From contig JAEXNA010000121.1 in NCBI GenBank assembly GCA_023447635.1, positions 30,466 to 94,465 on the forward strand: a stretch of DNA of 64,000 nt, in the 5' to 3' direction. The position numbers and the translations under genes were made by a program. Shown here piece after piece: positions 43,212 to 51,729 of this stretch (its first letter is position 1; every line of letters starts with the position of its first letter). Origin of the DNA: Vulcanimicrobiota bacterium (GTDB taxonomy: Bacteria; Vulcanimicrobiota; Xenobia; Xenobiales; JADMJV01). The notes below the pieces were generated by a model that worked only from the letters and a program-made list of their open reading frames with translations, searched no databases and had not been told where the DNA came from.

Positions 43212-44486
43212 CTAGAGGGTGAAGCCCTCTTTTTGAGCCTTGGCGCGCACGGTCTCGATCACGGCGCTGCCCAGAGTGGCGTCGGTCTGGCCGGCCTCTT
43301 TCTGCTTTTCCGTGATGTAGGCCTGACGCTTGACCGAGAGTTCGTTGATTTCGGTCTGGATGGCGGCGCGCTCCTTGGCCTTCTTGTCCACGTAAGCCTC
43401 GCGCTCTTTGACTGACATCGCGCGCATCTCCGTGGGTAGTTCGTCGTCTTTCATCTGGCCGACACCGCCTTCGGCTTTGGCCCGGTCGACCACGTCCCAG
43501 TCGGCGTTGCTATAGGAGGCGCTGGCTTTGGTCACCGAGCGCTCGGCGGCCATGGGCGCTCCGGCGGCGGCCATGTTCGAATCCTGCGCCTCCTGGCGAG
43601 CCATCTTGGCCACGCCCGACTGTCCGTAGCCGATGTAGGTTCCGTTCAGCTCGGCGCCCAGTTTAGAAATCTTCTCGTCATAAGGGGTCTTGGGGATCTG
43701 CACCACGCGGGTGTGGTCGATGATCTTGAGGTCGGTGTTCGCCAGATCCGCGGCCGTGTTCCAGGAGGCGAGATCGCTAGAGTCGCCGGTGGAGCAGAGA
43801 ATCGGGTGAACCAGCACGCCTTTGGTGTTGGCCTCTTTCATGACCGGACCCATCTCTACGGGACCCTGGGTGAACGGCTCGTTACCGGCGATGAACACCA
43901 TCTTCAGGCTGCCCGGGCGGCTCTTCCACTTCAGCGAATCCAGAGCCGAGCGAATGGCCCAGGCGCAGTACTCTTCTCCACCGTTGGTCTGCAGGGCGAA
44001 GAGCACCTCGGAGAGACCGTCCAGGTCGTGGGTGAACGGCGCTAACTGCTTGATGTAGCCGCCGTCCCGTTCCAGGGTGCTCTTGCCATATTCGTAGAGC
44101 GCGACCTCGATTTTCGGGGTCTGCCCTTTGTAGCGAGCCTGGCCCAACTTGTTGACGATGGACCAGAGTTCGGTCTTGGCCTGGTCGATGAGCGGCGACA
44201 TACTGCCCGAGGTGTCCAACAGCAGCGCTACCTGGATCACGGGTTTGCCGTCGTCGCCTTCGACGGGCGCGATGGTGGAGCCGGAGTCCTTGCTCGACAC
44301 ATCCGGCACATCCCACCCCGCTTTGGGGTCGGTGGGAGGCGCGGGACGCACCTGTCTCTGGTTTTGATTCTGGTTTTGAGCCACCACGGCGTCGGGGCTG
44401 AACGGGATAGCCTGGCCAGGGTCGCTGAACGTGGCGGCGGCCAGCATCAGGCCTCCCAGGATGGTGAACGCTACTGTCTTCTTCAT
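43212..44486 (-). CDS. Secreted von Willebrand factor A-domain protein
   Basis: A 424-residue exported protein. The signal peptide is MKKTVAFTILGGLMLAAATF. The vWA domain (about 75-250) has the metal-ion site DTSGSMS at its start, with later Thr and Asp positions (ALQTNGGEEYC and FIAGNEPF) consistent with a MIDAS fold. The C-terminal 150 residues are a charged helical region (MSVKEREAYVDKKAKERAA). AAGGAGAG four bases before the ATG is a strong ribosome site. Such proteins mediate periplasmic or surface protein contacts; partner unknown. Confidence 0.88.
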   Translation of the reverse strand: MKKTVAFTILGGLMLAAATFSDPGQAIPFSPDAVVAQNQNQNQRQVRPAPPTDPKAGWDVPDVSSKDSGSTIAPVEGDDGKPVIQVALLLDTSGSMSPLIDQAKTELWSIVNKLGQARYKGQTPKIEVALYEYGKSTLERDGGYIKQLAPFTHDLDGLSEVLFALQTNGGEEYCAWAIRSALDSLKWKSRPGSLKMVFIAGNEPFTQGPVEMGPVMKEANTKGVLVHPILCSTGDSSDLASWNTAADLANTDLKIIDHTRVVQIPKTPYDEKISKLGAELNGTYIGYGQSGVAKMARQEAQDSNMAAAGAPMAAERSVTKASASYSNADWDVVDRAKAEGGVGQMKDDELPTEMRAMSVKEREAYVDKKAKERAAIQTEINELSVKRQAYITEKQKEAGQTDATLGSAVIETVRAKAQKEGFTL

Positions 44487-44741
44487 AAAACTCTCCTTGC
44501 GAGACTCTGTGGTATCAAGGTCGTGGGGCGGTCACGATGCCGCCGACAGGAAGCTTAGACGCCGACGCCCGGACCTTATTCCCAACTCTTTGAGAGATTT
44601 TTTGCCTGAGGCGAATCAAGATGAGGGGCCATCCCAGCAACGCCGCCCGGCAAACAAAGTTAACATCGTGTCCGAGGGAGCCGAGCTCCGCCCCCTCTAA
44701 CTACCGCGTATTCGGGCCTATACCGAGCCAGGCCCCTGTTT

Positions 44742-44747
44742 TATAAT
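44742..44747 (+). promoter_or_regulatory. Candidate -10 box of the Rpn-family gene
   Basis: Consensus TATAAT 11 bases before the GTG start at 44759; no -35 match. An AAGGA ribosome site lies between the box and the start. Confidence 0.4.
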
Positions 44748-44758
44748 AAGGATACGAT

Positions 44759-45754
44759 GTGGGACAACGCCATGATCACGACACGCCCTGGAAAGAGGCG
44801 CTCTCCAAGCACCTCGCTCAGTTCTTCGCCTTCTTCTTCCCTGACATCCATGACGACATCGACTGGAGCTGCCCGCCCCACTACCTCGACAAAGAGCTCC
44901 GCAAACTCGCTCCACACTCCAAAACCGGACCGAGAACGACCGACAGCCTGGTCGAAGTCCGAAGGCACGACGGAGCCAAAGCACTGGTCCTCGTACATAT
45001 CGAGGTGCAAAGCCATCTCCAGGCCGACTTCGCCGAGCGAATGCTTGACTACCACGCCAGGCTCGTCGCGCAGAACAGCCAGCCGGTCTGCAGCCTCGCC
45101 ATCCTGGCAGACTCCAGCAAAAGCTGGCGACCAGCCGCTCACGAAAAGAATCTGTGGGGCTGCCGCTACCTTCTCGAGTTCCCCATTGCGAAACTCGCCG
45201 ACTATCGACCACGCGTCAAGAGTCTCGAACGGTCGACCAACCCTTTCGCGCTGCTGGTCGCCGCCACGCTGCACGTCCACGACACTAACCCCGCCTCTCC
45301 CGCCCGTCGCGTCGCCAAGTTCCGTCTGGTCCGGGGCCTCTACACGACCGGCCTCTCCCCAGGTGAGGTCAAAGCTCTCTTCCTACTGGTCGACTGGGTT
45401 ATGACCCTCACCCCAGATCAGAACGACATCTTCGACGAGGACCTGCAGCAGTTCGAAAGGAGCAGAGACATGCCGTACATCATCAGCACACAACGCAATT
45501 ACATGGCCAAAGGCGAACAGTTGGGCCTGGAAAAAGGCCTGGAAAGAGGCCTGGAGCAAGGTCGAGAAGAGGGACTCGAGAGCTTGCGCGCCGCCGTCCT
45601 CCTCGCTCTCCGCTCCCGCTTCGGCAACATATCCGAAACCATCACCACCGCCGTCCAGAGCATCTCCGACCGAGATCGCCTGATAGCCCTCGTCGGCATC
45701 GCTGCTTCCGCCCCAACTCTGGTCGAGGTCGAGCCATCCCTTCAATCCGAGTAG
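44759..45754 (+). CDS. Rpn-family (PD-(D/E)XK) recombination-promoting nuclease/putative transposase
   Basis: A 331-residue protein of the Rpn/DUF4351-like family, related to YhgA-like proteins that act as DNA endonucleases promoting RecA-independent recombination. It opens with TPWKEALSKHLAQFFAFFFPDI, and the core strand HIEVQSH supplies the acidic and Gln residues of the nuclease motif. Near the C-terminus a GLEKGLERGLEQGREEGLE heptad-like stretch is typical of this family and is often length-variable. The GTG at 44759 follows AAGGA; the overlapping ATG at 44757 is in the wrong frame. No flanking inverted repeats or IS genes are seen. Confidence 0.8.
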   Translation: MGQRHDHDTPWKEALSKHLAQFFAFFFPDIHDDIDWSCPPHYLDKELRKLAPHSKTGPRTTDSLVEVRRHDGAKALVLVHIEVQSHLQADFAERMLDYHARLVAQNSQPVCSLAILADSSKSWRPAAHEKNLWGCRYLLEFPIAKLADYRPRVKSLERSTNPFALLVAATLHVHDTNPASPARRVAKFRLVRGLYTTGLSPGEVKALFLLVDWVMTLTPDQNDIFDEDLQQFERSRDMPYIISTQRNYMAKGEQLGLEKGLERGLEQGREEGLESLRAAVLLALRSRFGNISETITTAVQSISDRDRLIALVGIAASAPTLVEVEPSLQSE

Positions 45755-45817
45755 CCGCTCAACGGACGGGAGTTCGCTCCCCCAGCGGGGGGAACTCTTG
45801 TTCAGGGCGCGGTCGCG

Positions 45818-47680
45818 CTAGAAGAGCCCGTGCAGAGGGCCGCCGGGGCCGGCCATCGCCTCGATCTTTTTCACCAGCGTGGGGTCTTCTTCCAGTTCCG
45901 GCGCGTGGTGCGGCTTCTTCCTGGCGTCGATCACCAGCGGCCCGCTACAGCCCCAGTGCTTGTTGCGGGTTGAACTCTCCAACCCGTAAACGTCGGTAGC
46001 GGGGTCGCTTCGGGTGAAGGCCACCCAGAGGAAATTCTCCCAGGCGTTCTCTAAGAAATCCGCCTTCTCGGTGACGACCCAGAGCGGGAACTCGCGGGCG
46101 GGATGGCCTTCCGGGAAGACCGTCTCCAACCGTTGTAGCAGAGGGTCCTCTCCCCTTGGGAGCGACCGATCGAACTCTGGCCCTGATAGGGCCAAAATGC
46201 CGGGAGCGACCACCCTGATCTGGGCGAAAGGGCCTTCACTATCCGCCCGGCAGCTCAGAGGAAGCTCACGCACTACAGGCCCGCAGGCCGCCAGCACCAC
46301 CTTGCTCCCCTCCTGGAAACCGCTGCCGGAGTAATCCAGAGTGTCGACCGTGGTGCGGGTCTGGAAATGCAGATCGCGTCTCCAGTCGATCCTCTGCAGC
46401 AGATGACGGAAGAGAGCCCGGCTGTCCGAGACCTTCAGTTCGGGATCGTCCTCCCCCGCCACGATGAGCAGGTACTTGGCCAGCGACAGTTGACCGAACC
46501 CCAGAATGGCGTTGGCGGCCGTCAGGATCTCCTGCGGACGCTTGCGCTGGCGGTACGGCTCGTAGCGCTCGCTGGCGATGGCCAGAAGTAAAGGGTGTAC
46601 GCCCGCCTCGTCCACCGCGTTGACGCCCTTCACCCCGGGCAGCACGGTAGGCAGAGCCGGACCGGTCATCTCGTGGATGATCTCGCCGAAGGTCGTATCC
46701 TCTTGCGGCGGACGCCCCACCGTGGTGAAAGGCCAGATGGCGTCTTTGCGCGCCCAGATGTTCTTGACCGTGAGCACCGGGAAGTCGTGCACCAGCGAAT
46801 AGTAGCCCAGATGGTCGCCGAACGGACCTTCGGGCTTGACGCCGCTGCCTCGCACCTCGCCCTCGATCACGAAGTCAGCCTCGGCCAGGATCGGCAACGG
46901 CCCGCCCGACGGGGCGATGCGCACCCCTCGACCCGCCAGCACGCCGGCAAAGACCAGTTCCGGAAGCCCTTCGGGCAGAGGCATCACCGCCGACAGACCC
47001 AGCGCCGGAGGCCCCCCGATGGCGATTTGCACCGGCATCGGCTGTCCCGCCCTGATCGCTTCCTGGTGGTGCAGGCCGATCCCGCGATGAATCTGATAGT
47101 GCAGCCCGACCTCGTCCGGGCCGTAGCTGTTGCCGCTGATCTGGCAGCGATACATGCCCAGGTTCGATTTCATAAAGCCGCGCCACCAGGGCTGTCCGGG
47201 CGACTGGCTGTAGACGATCGGCAAGGTCACGAAAGGGCCGCCGTCGTCCGGCCAGGAGACGACGGGTGGAAGCTCGTCTTTCGAAATCCTGGTGGCCAGA
47301 ACCGGAGCCTTGGCTCGGGAGACCGGGATCGGAGCCGCGTGGACGCCACCGGTAAGCAGATGGAAGGCCTTGCCGGGCAGTTGGAGGGGACGGCGCAGCA
47401 GCGCCTCCGGATCCGCCTTCAGCCCGATGATCGCCTCGACCGCGCGGAAACCGTGCCGCAACACATAGCGAGCCCGCTTCTTGGTGCCGTAAAGGTTGGC
47501 CAAAGCGGGATAGCGGCATCCCTTCAGGTTGGTAAAAAGTAGGGCCGGCGCCTGAGAGTGGTAGGCGCGCCGCTGGATCATCCCCAGCTCCAGCCGAGGG
47601 TCGACCTCGGCCTCAATCACGCGCAGGTCGCCCACGCGTTGCAAGTCGTCGACACAGTCACGAAGGGAGCGGTAAGCCAT
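45818..47680 (-). CDS. UbiD-family prenylated-FMN decarboxylase
   Basis: A 620-residue enzyme of the UbiD family, which uses prenylated FMN to add or remove CO2 on aromatic or unsaturated acids. The family start AYRSLRDCVDDLQRVGDLRVI and the active-site segment PEGPFGDHLGYYS (with the key Glu residues) are present. It is longer than ubiquinone-pathway UbiD (about 490), so it may act on another substrate such as a menaquinone or aromatic catabolism intermediate. UbiX, which makes the cofactor, is not in this window. The ATG at 47680 matches the family N-terminus; the frame is open to 47722. Confidence 0.88.
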   Translation of the reverse strand: MAYRSLRDCVDDLQRVGDLRVIEAEVDPRLELGMIQRRAYHSQAPALLFTNLKGCRYPALANLYGTKKRARYVLRHGFRAVEAIIGLKADPEALLRRPLQLPGKAFHLLTGGVHAAPIPVSRAKAPVLATRISKDELPPVVSWPDDGGPFVTLPIVYSQSPGQPWWRGFMKSNLGMYRCQISGNSYGPDEVGLHYQIHRGIGLHHQEAIRAGQPMPVQIAIGGPPALGLSAVMPLPEGLPELVFAGVLAGRGVRIAPSGGPLPILAEADFVIEGEVRGSGVKPEGPFGDHLGYYSLVHDFPVLTVKNIWARKDAIWPFTTVGRPPQEDTTFGEIIHEMTGPALPTVLPGVKGVNAVDEAGVHPLLLAIASERYEPYRQRKRPQEILTAANAILGFGQLSLAKYLLIVAGEDDPELKVSDSRALFRHLLQRIDWRRDLHFQTRTTVDTLDYSGSGFQEGSKVVLAACGPVVRELPLSCRADSEGPFAQIRVVAPGILALSGPEFDRSLPRGEDPLLQRLETVFPEGHPAREFPLWVVTEKADFLENAWENFLWVAFTRSDPATDVYGLESSTRNKHWGCSGPLVIDARKKPHHAPELEEDPTLVKKIEAMAGPGGPLHGLF

Positions 47681-47723
47681 GCCAGCGCGGTTCTCCCGGA
47701 GCAAGAGCGGGCCCTCCCCCACC

Positions 47724-47751
47724 CTCTAGCCTGAAAACTCTAGCCTGAAAA
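47724..47751. repeat. 14-base tandem direct repeat
   Basis: CTCTAGCCTGAAAA occurs twice in direct succession (47724-47737 and 47738-47751), between the UbiD gene and the YjbQ terminator. Probably a small slippage duplication. Confidence 0.7.
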
Positions 47752-47787
47752 AAATCGAGGAGGGGACCACGGGGGCTCCCTCCTCGA
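47752..47787 (-). terminator. Terminator of the yjbQ gene
   Basis: Stem CGAGGAGGG / CCCTCCTCG around a GC-rich loop; on the minus strand followed by a run of T. Lies 23 bases after the yjbQ stop. Confidence 0.85.
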
Positions 47788-47809
47788 ATTCGCCTTCGGC
47801 GCCGGAGTT

Positions 47810-48343
47810 TTAGACTCCGAAGAACTGCAGCGTGACCTGGCGCGTGCGGGGGCGGTCCATCTCGAGCAAGAAGATGCGCTGCCACTGACCCAGCGAAAGT
47901 TTGCCGTCCATGACGGGAACGTGCTCGGAGCAGCCGATGGCCAGGTGCTGCAGGTGGGCGTGGCCGTTGGCGCACTCGTCGTCGCACATGTTCACGGTGC
48001 GGATGTCGAAATTGTTGTGCTCGTAGTCGTCGGCGGGCGATGCCAGACGCTCGAGGTGGCGGTACATGTCCTTGATCAGGAGCGGCTCGTTCTCGTTGAT
48101 CACGATGCCCGCCGTGGTGTGACGCGAGTAGACCAGGACGTAGCCTTCCTGGACGCCACATTTGTCCAGATGCTCCTGGACAAGGTCGGTCAGGTCGATG
48201 AACTGGGGGCCGCGGCTGGTGTTGAAGGTAAGGGTGGATACGAAGATCCCCGGGATTCCGGTCGCCCGCCTTTCCGGCTGGGTGGCCGCGACGATGAAAT
48301 TCTTCCCGTCGGGCTCGACCGTGGTGATCGTACTGCTATCCAT
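47810..48343 (-). CDS. yjbQ: YjbQ/UPF0047 family protein (secondary thiamine-phosphate synthase type)
   Basis: A 177-residue YjbQ-fold protein. Conserved signature SRHTTAGIVINENEP, then NGHAHLQHLAIG and LGQWQRIFLLEMDRPRTRQV are nearly complete. Members show weak thiamine-phosphate synthase activity in vitro, and their main role is uncertain. The 35-40 residue N-terminal extension before the core is slightly longer than usual (about 140 residues typical). AGGAGG six bases before ATG is an excellent ribosome site. Single-gene unit with its own terminator. Confidence 0.92.
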   Translation of the reverse strand: MDSSTITTVEPDGKNFIVAATQPERRATGIPGIFVSTLTFNTSRGPQFIDLTDLVQEHLDKCGVQEGYVLVYSRHTTAGIVINENEPLLIKDMYRHLERLASPADDYEHNNFDIRTVNMCDDECANGHAHLQHLAIGCSEHVPVMDGKLSLGQWQRIFLLEMDRPRTRQVTLQFFGV

Positions 48344-48454
48344 ATTTCCTCCTATGAGCGCCCCCCCGGGGTCGCTCTGGGTTAGGCCGTTCTTGTGCCT
48401 TTCCGCAGAATCCTCCCCCCTAAATCAAGGGCGGATCCCATGGATACTGGGGGC

Positions 48455-50533
48455 CTATCCCTTTGGACCGGTCCACCAGAGTTCGGGCGCCGGGGGTCTC
48501 ATATTGTAGGACGAGCTCATGACTCGACCGTAGGCCCCGGTGTTTCCGATCAGTACCAGGTCGCCAGGGCGGCTCTCGGGCAGCAGCCGCTGAGAGCCCA
48601 GGACGTCGCCGCTTTCGCAGATCGGCCCCACGATGTCGGCCTGCACCGTGCGTTCTTCGTGGTAGCGCGATAGATTCACCACGGGATGATAAGCGCCGTA
48701 GAGGGCCGGTCGAATCAGGCTGTTCATCCCCGCATCGACGCCCACGAAGGTTTGGTCGCCCTTGGTCTTGACCTGGGTGACACGGGTCATCAGCACGCCG
48801 GCCTGGGCCACGATGAAACGCCCCGGCTCGAGCCAGAGCTCCAGGTCCGGGTAGCGCTTCCGGACGTCAGCCAACCCTTCCTGAAGCTGAGCCAGGTCCA
48901 GGGGAGACTCGCCTGGGCGCTCGGGAACGCCGAAGCCGCCCCCCAGGTCCAGAAACTTGGCGTCGGGGAACATCGGCAGCAGTCGAGCCAGCACTTCGGC
49001 GTTGCGCACCCAGGGGCTGACCGATCGAATACCGCTGCCGGCGTGACAGTGCAGACCGATCACCTGACAGTCCAGCTCTTCCAGCCGGTTCCTGGTGCGC
49101 GGCAGCATCTCGAGGTCGATACCGAACTTCGAGCCTCGACCGGCCGTTTTCACGTGCTTGTGGTGCCCTTCGCCTTGCCCGGGGTCGACTCGCAGCACCA
49201 ACTTCTGGCCGCGGAACAGGTCGGGGTAGTCTTCCAGCGGCGAATGGTTGTCCAGCGTCACGTAGGTGCCCCGGTCAAAGCCGCGACGGAAGTCGTCGGG
49301 GGAAGCAAAGTTCGGGGTGTAGAGAATCTCTTGCCCCGTCAGGTCGGGGAAAAGGGAGAACAGGTGGTCGATCTCCTGGGGCGAGACACACTCGAACTTC
49401 ACCCCACGCGAGCGCACCGTGCGCAGCAGGTCGGGATGATGGTTCGACTTCATGGCAAACAGGAAACGATCGCAGCCCGAAGTCGACGACAGGATGTCCA
49501 GTTGTCGTTCCACGGTCGGCTGGTGGAGCAAGAAAAACGGCGTTTTCTGATGCCGACTCATCTTCAGTAGAGGGTCACGTTCGCGCACCCACCACTCCGC
49601 CCGCTCCTGAGCCTGACTGGGCTCGCCGGCGGCTTTCGCCTCGCGCACGGGGAACAGCAGATGATGCAGGTCTCGCACCAGCTTATCGGACTTGGCCTGT
49701 TCGACCACGAAGGTCAAGTTGTTGTCGCCGGCCGCCTGGGAAATCAGGAAAACCCGCTCTTCCTCGAAACGACCCAGCACGGGCGCTAACTGGCTGAGGA
49801 TCGAGCGGATGCGGCGACCGACCAGAGTGACGGCGGCGCACGGCTCTTCCAGGGTCACCGAGCCCAACTGCGACAGCGCTGCCAGCAGCTTCTCGAGTCG
49901 CTCCGAGGGTAAGTGCTCACGATCGCCATCCAGGGTGAGCGTCACTTCGGATTCTGAAGCCGAGACCTGGTCTACGGAGATCTCGTGCTCGGCGCAGAGG
50001 GTGAAGATCTTGCCCAGGAATCCGGCCTGCTTCCACATTCGAGTGGTCGAGATCGAGAGCAGCACGACACCGCGCTTGACGGCAATCGAGCGAACCGCAG
50101 GCAAGGAGGCGCCCCGGGGATGCTCGACCCGGGTCGCGCCGTTGAGGCCCAGCAAGCTCAGCGGCAGATTAACTTCGGCGAGAGCCGCAATGAATCCGGG
50201 GGTAAGGTGCCCCCCGTAAAAGCCGACCAACTCCTGAGCCACCTCGTAGCTTACGCTGTCGAGCCCGTGCGAACCGGGGACGATAAAGCGTGGCCCGGTA
50301 AAGAAACGCGGGTCGCGGGCGAAATAGACGACCTCTTGTACGGAGCTCTCGGCCCAGTCGGAAGGCGTCGGTAGCTCGCTGAAAACACTCCAACGCCCTT
50401 CCTCGATCGCGACGTCCCTGGTGGTCCAGCCCCACAGGTCGGAGTCGGGATGCGTCTCCTGCAGCAGGCGGGCGCCGTTGGCGACCTCCTCGGCGTCGAG
50501 TTCGGGCGAGAAAAGAGCAATTACAGTAGGCAT
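48455..50533 (-). CDS. lysA: Diaminopimelate decarboxylase with N-terminal remnant aspartokinase and ACT domains
   Basis: A 692-residue fusion. The C-terminus (about 325-692) is an intact PLP diaminopimelate decarboxylase making lysine: PLP Lys362 in FAMKSNHHP, HCHAGSG, LDLGGGFGV, EPGRFIVAQ and CESGD. The N-terminus aligns with bifunctional aspartokinase-LysA proteins, but the nucleotide-binding half with its KFGGTS motif is missing; only a late segment remains (DPRFFTGPRFIVP, SYEVAQELVGFYG and LAEVNLPLSLLGL, residues 65-140), followed by two ACT-like domains (about 150-295). So kinase activity is unlikely; the N-terminus is probably a regulatory lysine or amino-acid sensor. The ATG at 50533 is chosen as the start of the aligned region. 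Confidence 0.9.
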   Translation of the reverse strand: MPTVIALFSPELDAEEVANGARLLQETHPDSDLWGWTTRDVAIEEGRWSVFSELPTPSDWAESSVQEVVYFARDPRFFTGPRFIVPGSHGLDSVSYEVAQELVGFYGGHLTPGFIAALAEVNLPLSLLGLNGATRVEHPRGASLPAVRSIAVKRGVVLLSISTTRMWKQAGFLGKIFTLCAEHEISVDQVSASESEVTLTLDGDREHLPSERLEKLLAALSQLGSVTLEEPCAAVTLVGRRIRSILSQLAPVLGRFEEERVFLISQAAGDNNLTFVVEQAKSDKLVRDLHHLLFPVREAKAAGEPSQAQERAEWWVRERDPLLKMSRHQKTPFFLLHQPTVERQLDILSSTSGCDRFLFAMKSNHHPDLLRTVRSRGVKFECVSPQEIDHLFSLFPDLTGQEILYTPNFASPDDFRRGFDRGTYVTLDNHSPLEDYPDLFRGQKLVLRVDPGQGEGHHKHVKTAGRGSKFGIDLEMLPRTRNRLEELDCQVIGLHCHAGSGIRSVSPWVRNAEVLARLLPMFPDAKFLDLGGGFGVPERPGESPLDLAQLQEGLADVRKRYPDLELWLEPGRFIVAQAGVLMTRVTQVKTKGDQTFVGVDAGMNSLIRPALYGAYHPVVNLSRYHEERTVQADIVGPICESGDVLGSQRLLPESRPGDLVLIGNTGAYGRVMSSSYNMRPPAPELWWTGPKG

Positions 50534-50642
50534 GCCCGCCCATTTACCCCGCGAGGCGGCTCCCCTGCGGGCGCAGGAGAGCTTTATGGAACGAGGCCCG
50601 GGAGCTTTGGCGGCCCCACGGTCCCGTGTCCGGTGGGGGCGA

Positions 50643-51254
50643 CTAAGGAAGCGGCGCTTCCTCGTCGTGGTCCAGGCAGCGCAGAATGCCTTGGGACTCC
50701 TGGTAGCGCCATCCCGTTTCAGGGCAGACGAAAAGCCCTTCGCCCTTGTCTTCCAGACGGAAGCCGTGGCGACCCATCCAACCGGCACGACGAGCCGGAA
50801 CCCCGATCATAAGGGCGTAGTCCGGAATGTCGCCCTTCACCACCGCACCGGCAGCGATGAAGGAGTAACGACCCAGGCTGCCGCCACACACGATGGTAGC
50901 GTTAGCCCCGATGCTGGCGCCCCGACGCACTACGGTGTTGCGGTACTCGTCGCGGCGCACGATCTGGCTGCGCGGATTGATCACGTTGGTGAAAACACAG
51001 GACGGGCCGCAGAAGACATCTGCCTCCAAGGTCACACCGGTGTAAAGCGAGACGTTGTTCTGAATCTTGCAGTTGTCGCCCAGCGTGACGCCGGGCGAAA
51101 TAACCACGTTCTGCCCGATGATGCAGCGTTTCCCGATTTTGGAGTCCTTCATCACATGACTGAAGTGCCAGATCTTGGTCCCTTCCCCGATCTCGCACGG
51201 TTGGTCCACGTAGGAACTCTCGTGCACGAAGTAGTCAGTTGCCGTCTCGCTCAT
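50643..51254 (-). CDS. WbpD/WlbB-like sugar N-acetyltransferase (left-handed beta helix)
   Basis: A 203-residue hexapeptide-repeat acyltransferase. The sequence follows UDP-2-acetamido-3-amino-glucuronate N-acetyltransferases: IWHFSHVMKDSKIGKRCIIGQN, CKIQNNVSLYTGV, FTNVINPRSQI, GANATIVCGG and YALMIGVPARRAGWM, with the catalytic His and Asn positions present. It supplies 2,3-diacetamido sugars for surface polysaccharide. No other O-antigen genes are nearby. The ATG at 51254 follows GGAG; it overlaps the moaC end by 20 bases. Confidence 0.88.
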   Translation of the reverse strand: MSETATDYFVHESSYVDQPCEIGEGTKIWHFSHVMKDSKIGKRCIIGQNVVISPGVTLGDNCKIQNNVSLYTGVTLEADVFCGPSCVFTNVINPRSQIVRRDEYRNTVVRRGASIGANATIVCGGSLGRYSFIAAGAVVKGDIPDYALMIGVPARRAGWMGRHGFRLEDKGEGLFVCPETGWRYQESQGILRCLDHDEEAPLP

Positions 51255-51729
51255 AAACTCCACTCTTTCCGCCTTCTTTGCGCAGCAGCCGGGTGGGACC
51301 GATCTCCATCCCTTTATCCAGCGCCTTCATCATATCGTACAGCACCAGGCTGCCCGTAGAAGCGCCGGTCAGCGCCTCCATCTCGACCCCCGTCTTGCCT
51401 GAAGTCGAGACCTCCATGACGATGCGCACCCGGTTCGGAGCGTGCAGCGTCACCTCGCATCGGGCCGACTCGACCGGCAGCGGATGGCACAACGGGATCA
51501 ATGTGCTGGTCGCCTTGCTGCCCATCAGGGCGCCCAGTCGCACGGTGGCCATCACGTCGCCCTTCGGGGTCTGCCCGTCGGCTAGCGCCGCAAAGGCTCT
51601 GTCGGACATGGTGACCCAGGACTCGGCGATCGCTTTGCGCACCGTCACATCTTTGCCGGTGACATCGACCATATGGACCTGCCCACGCGGATCGACGTGA
51701 GTCAACTGGTCGCCTTCGTGAAAACTCAC
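51235..51729 (-). CDS. moaC: Cyclic pyranopterin monophosphate synthase MoaC
   Basis: A 164-residue enzyme of molybdenum cofactor synthesis, which with MoaA converts GTP to cyclic pyranopterin monophosphate. Conserved PKGDVMATVRLGALMGSKAT, IPLCHPLP, TGVEMEALTGAS, YDMMKALDKGM and KEGGKSG are all present. The start is GTG overlapping the moeA stop (GTGA). MoaA is not in the window. Confidence 0.95.
   Translation of the reverse strand: MSFHEGDQLTHVDPRGQVHMVDVTGKDVTVRKAIAESWVTMSDRAFAALADGQTPKGDVMATVRLGALMGSKATSTLIPLCHPLPVESARCEVTLHAPNRVRIVMEVSTSGKTGVEMEALTGASTGSLVLYDMMKALDKGMEIGPTRLLRKEGGKSGVYERDGN

Noticed and set aside
44757..45404. ATG frame starting two bases before the Rpn start
   Set aside because: The -10 to ATG spacing of 9 looked attractive, but the frame gives Ser/Thr/Pro-rich sequence with no family while the GTG frame matches Rpn proteins.
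50534..50642. Hairpins between lysA and the sugar acetyltransferase as a terminator or riboswitch
   Set aside because: GC-rich stems are present but there is no T run and no lysine-riboswitch core, and the spacing is only 109 bases.
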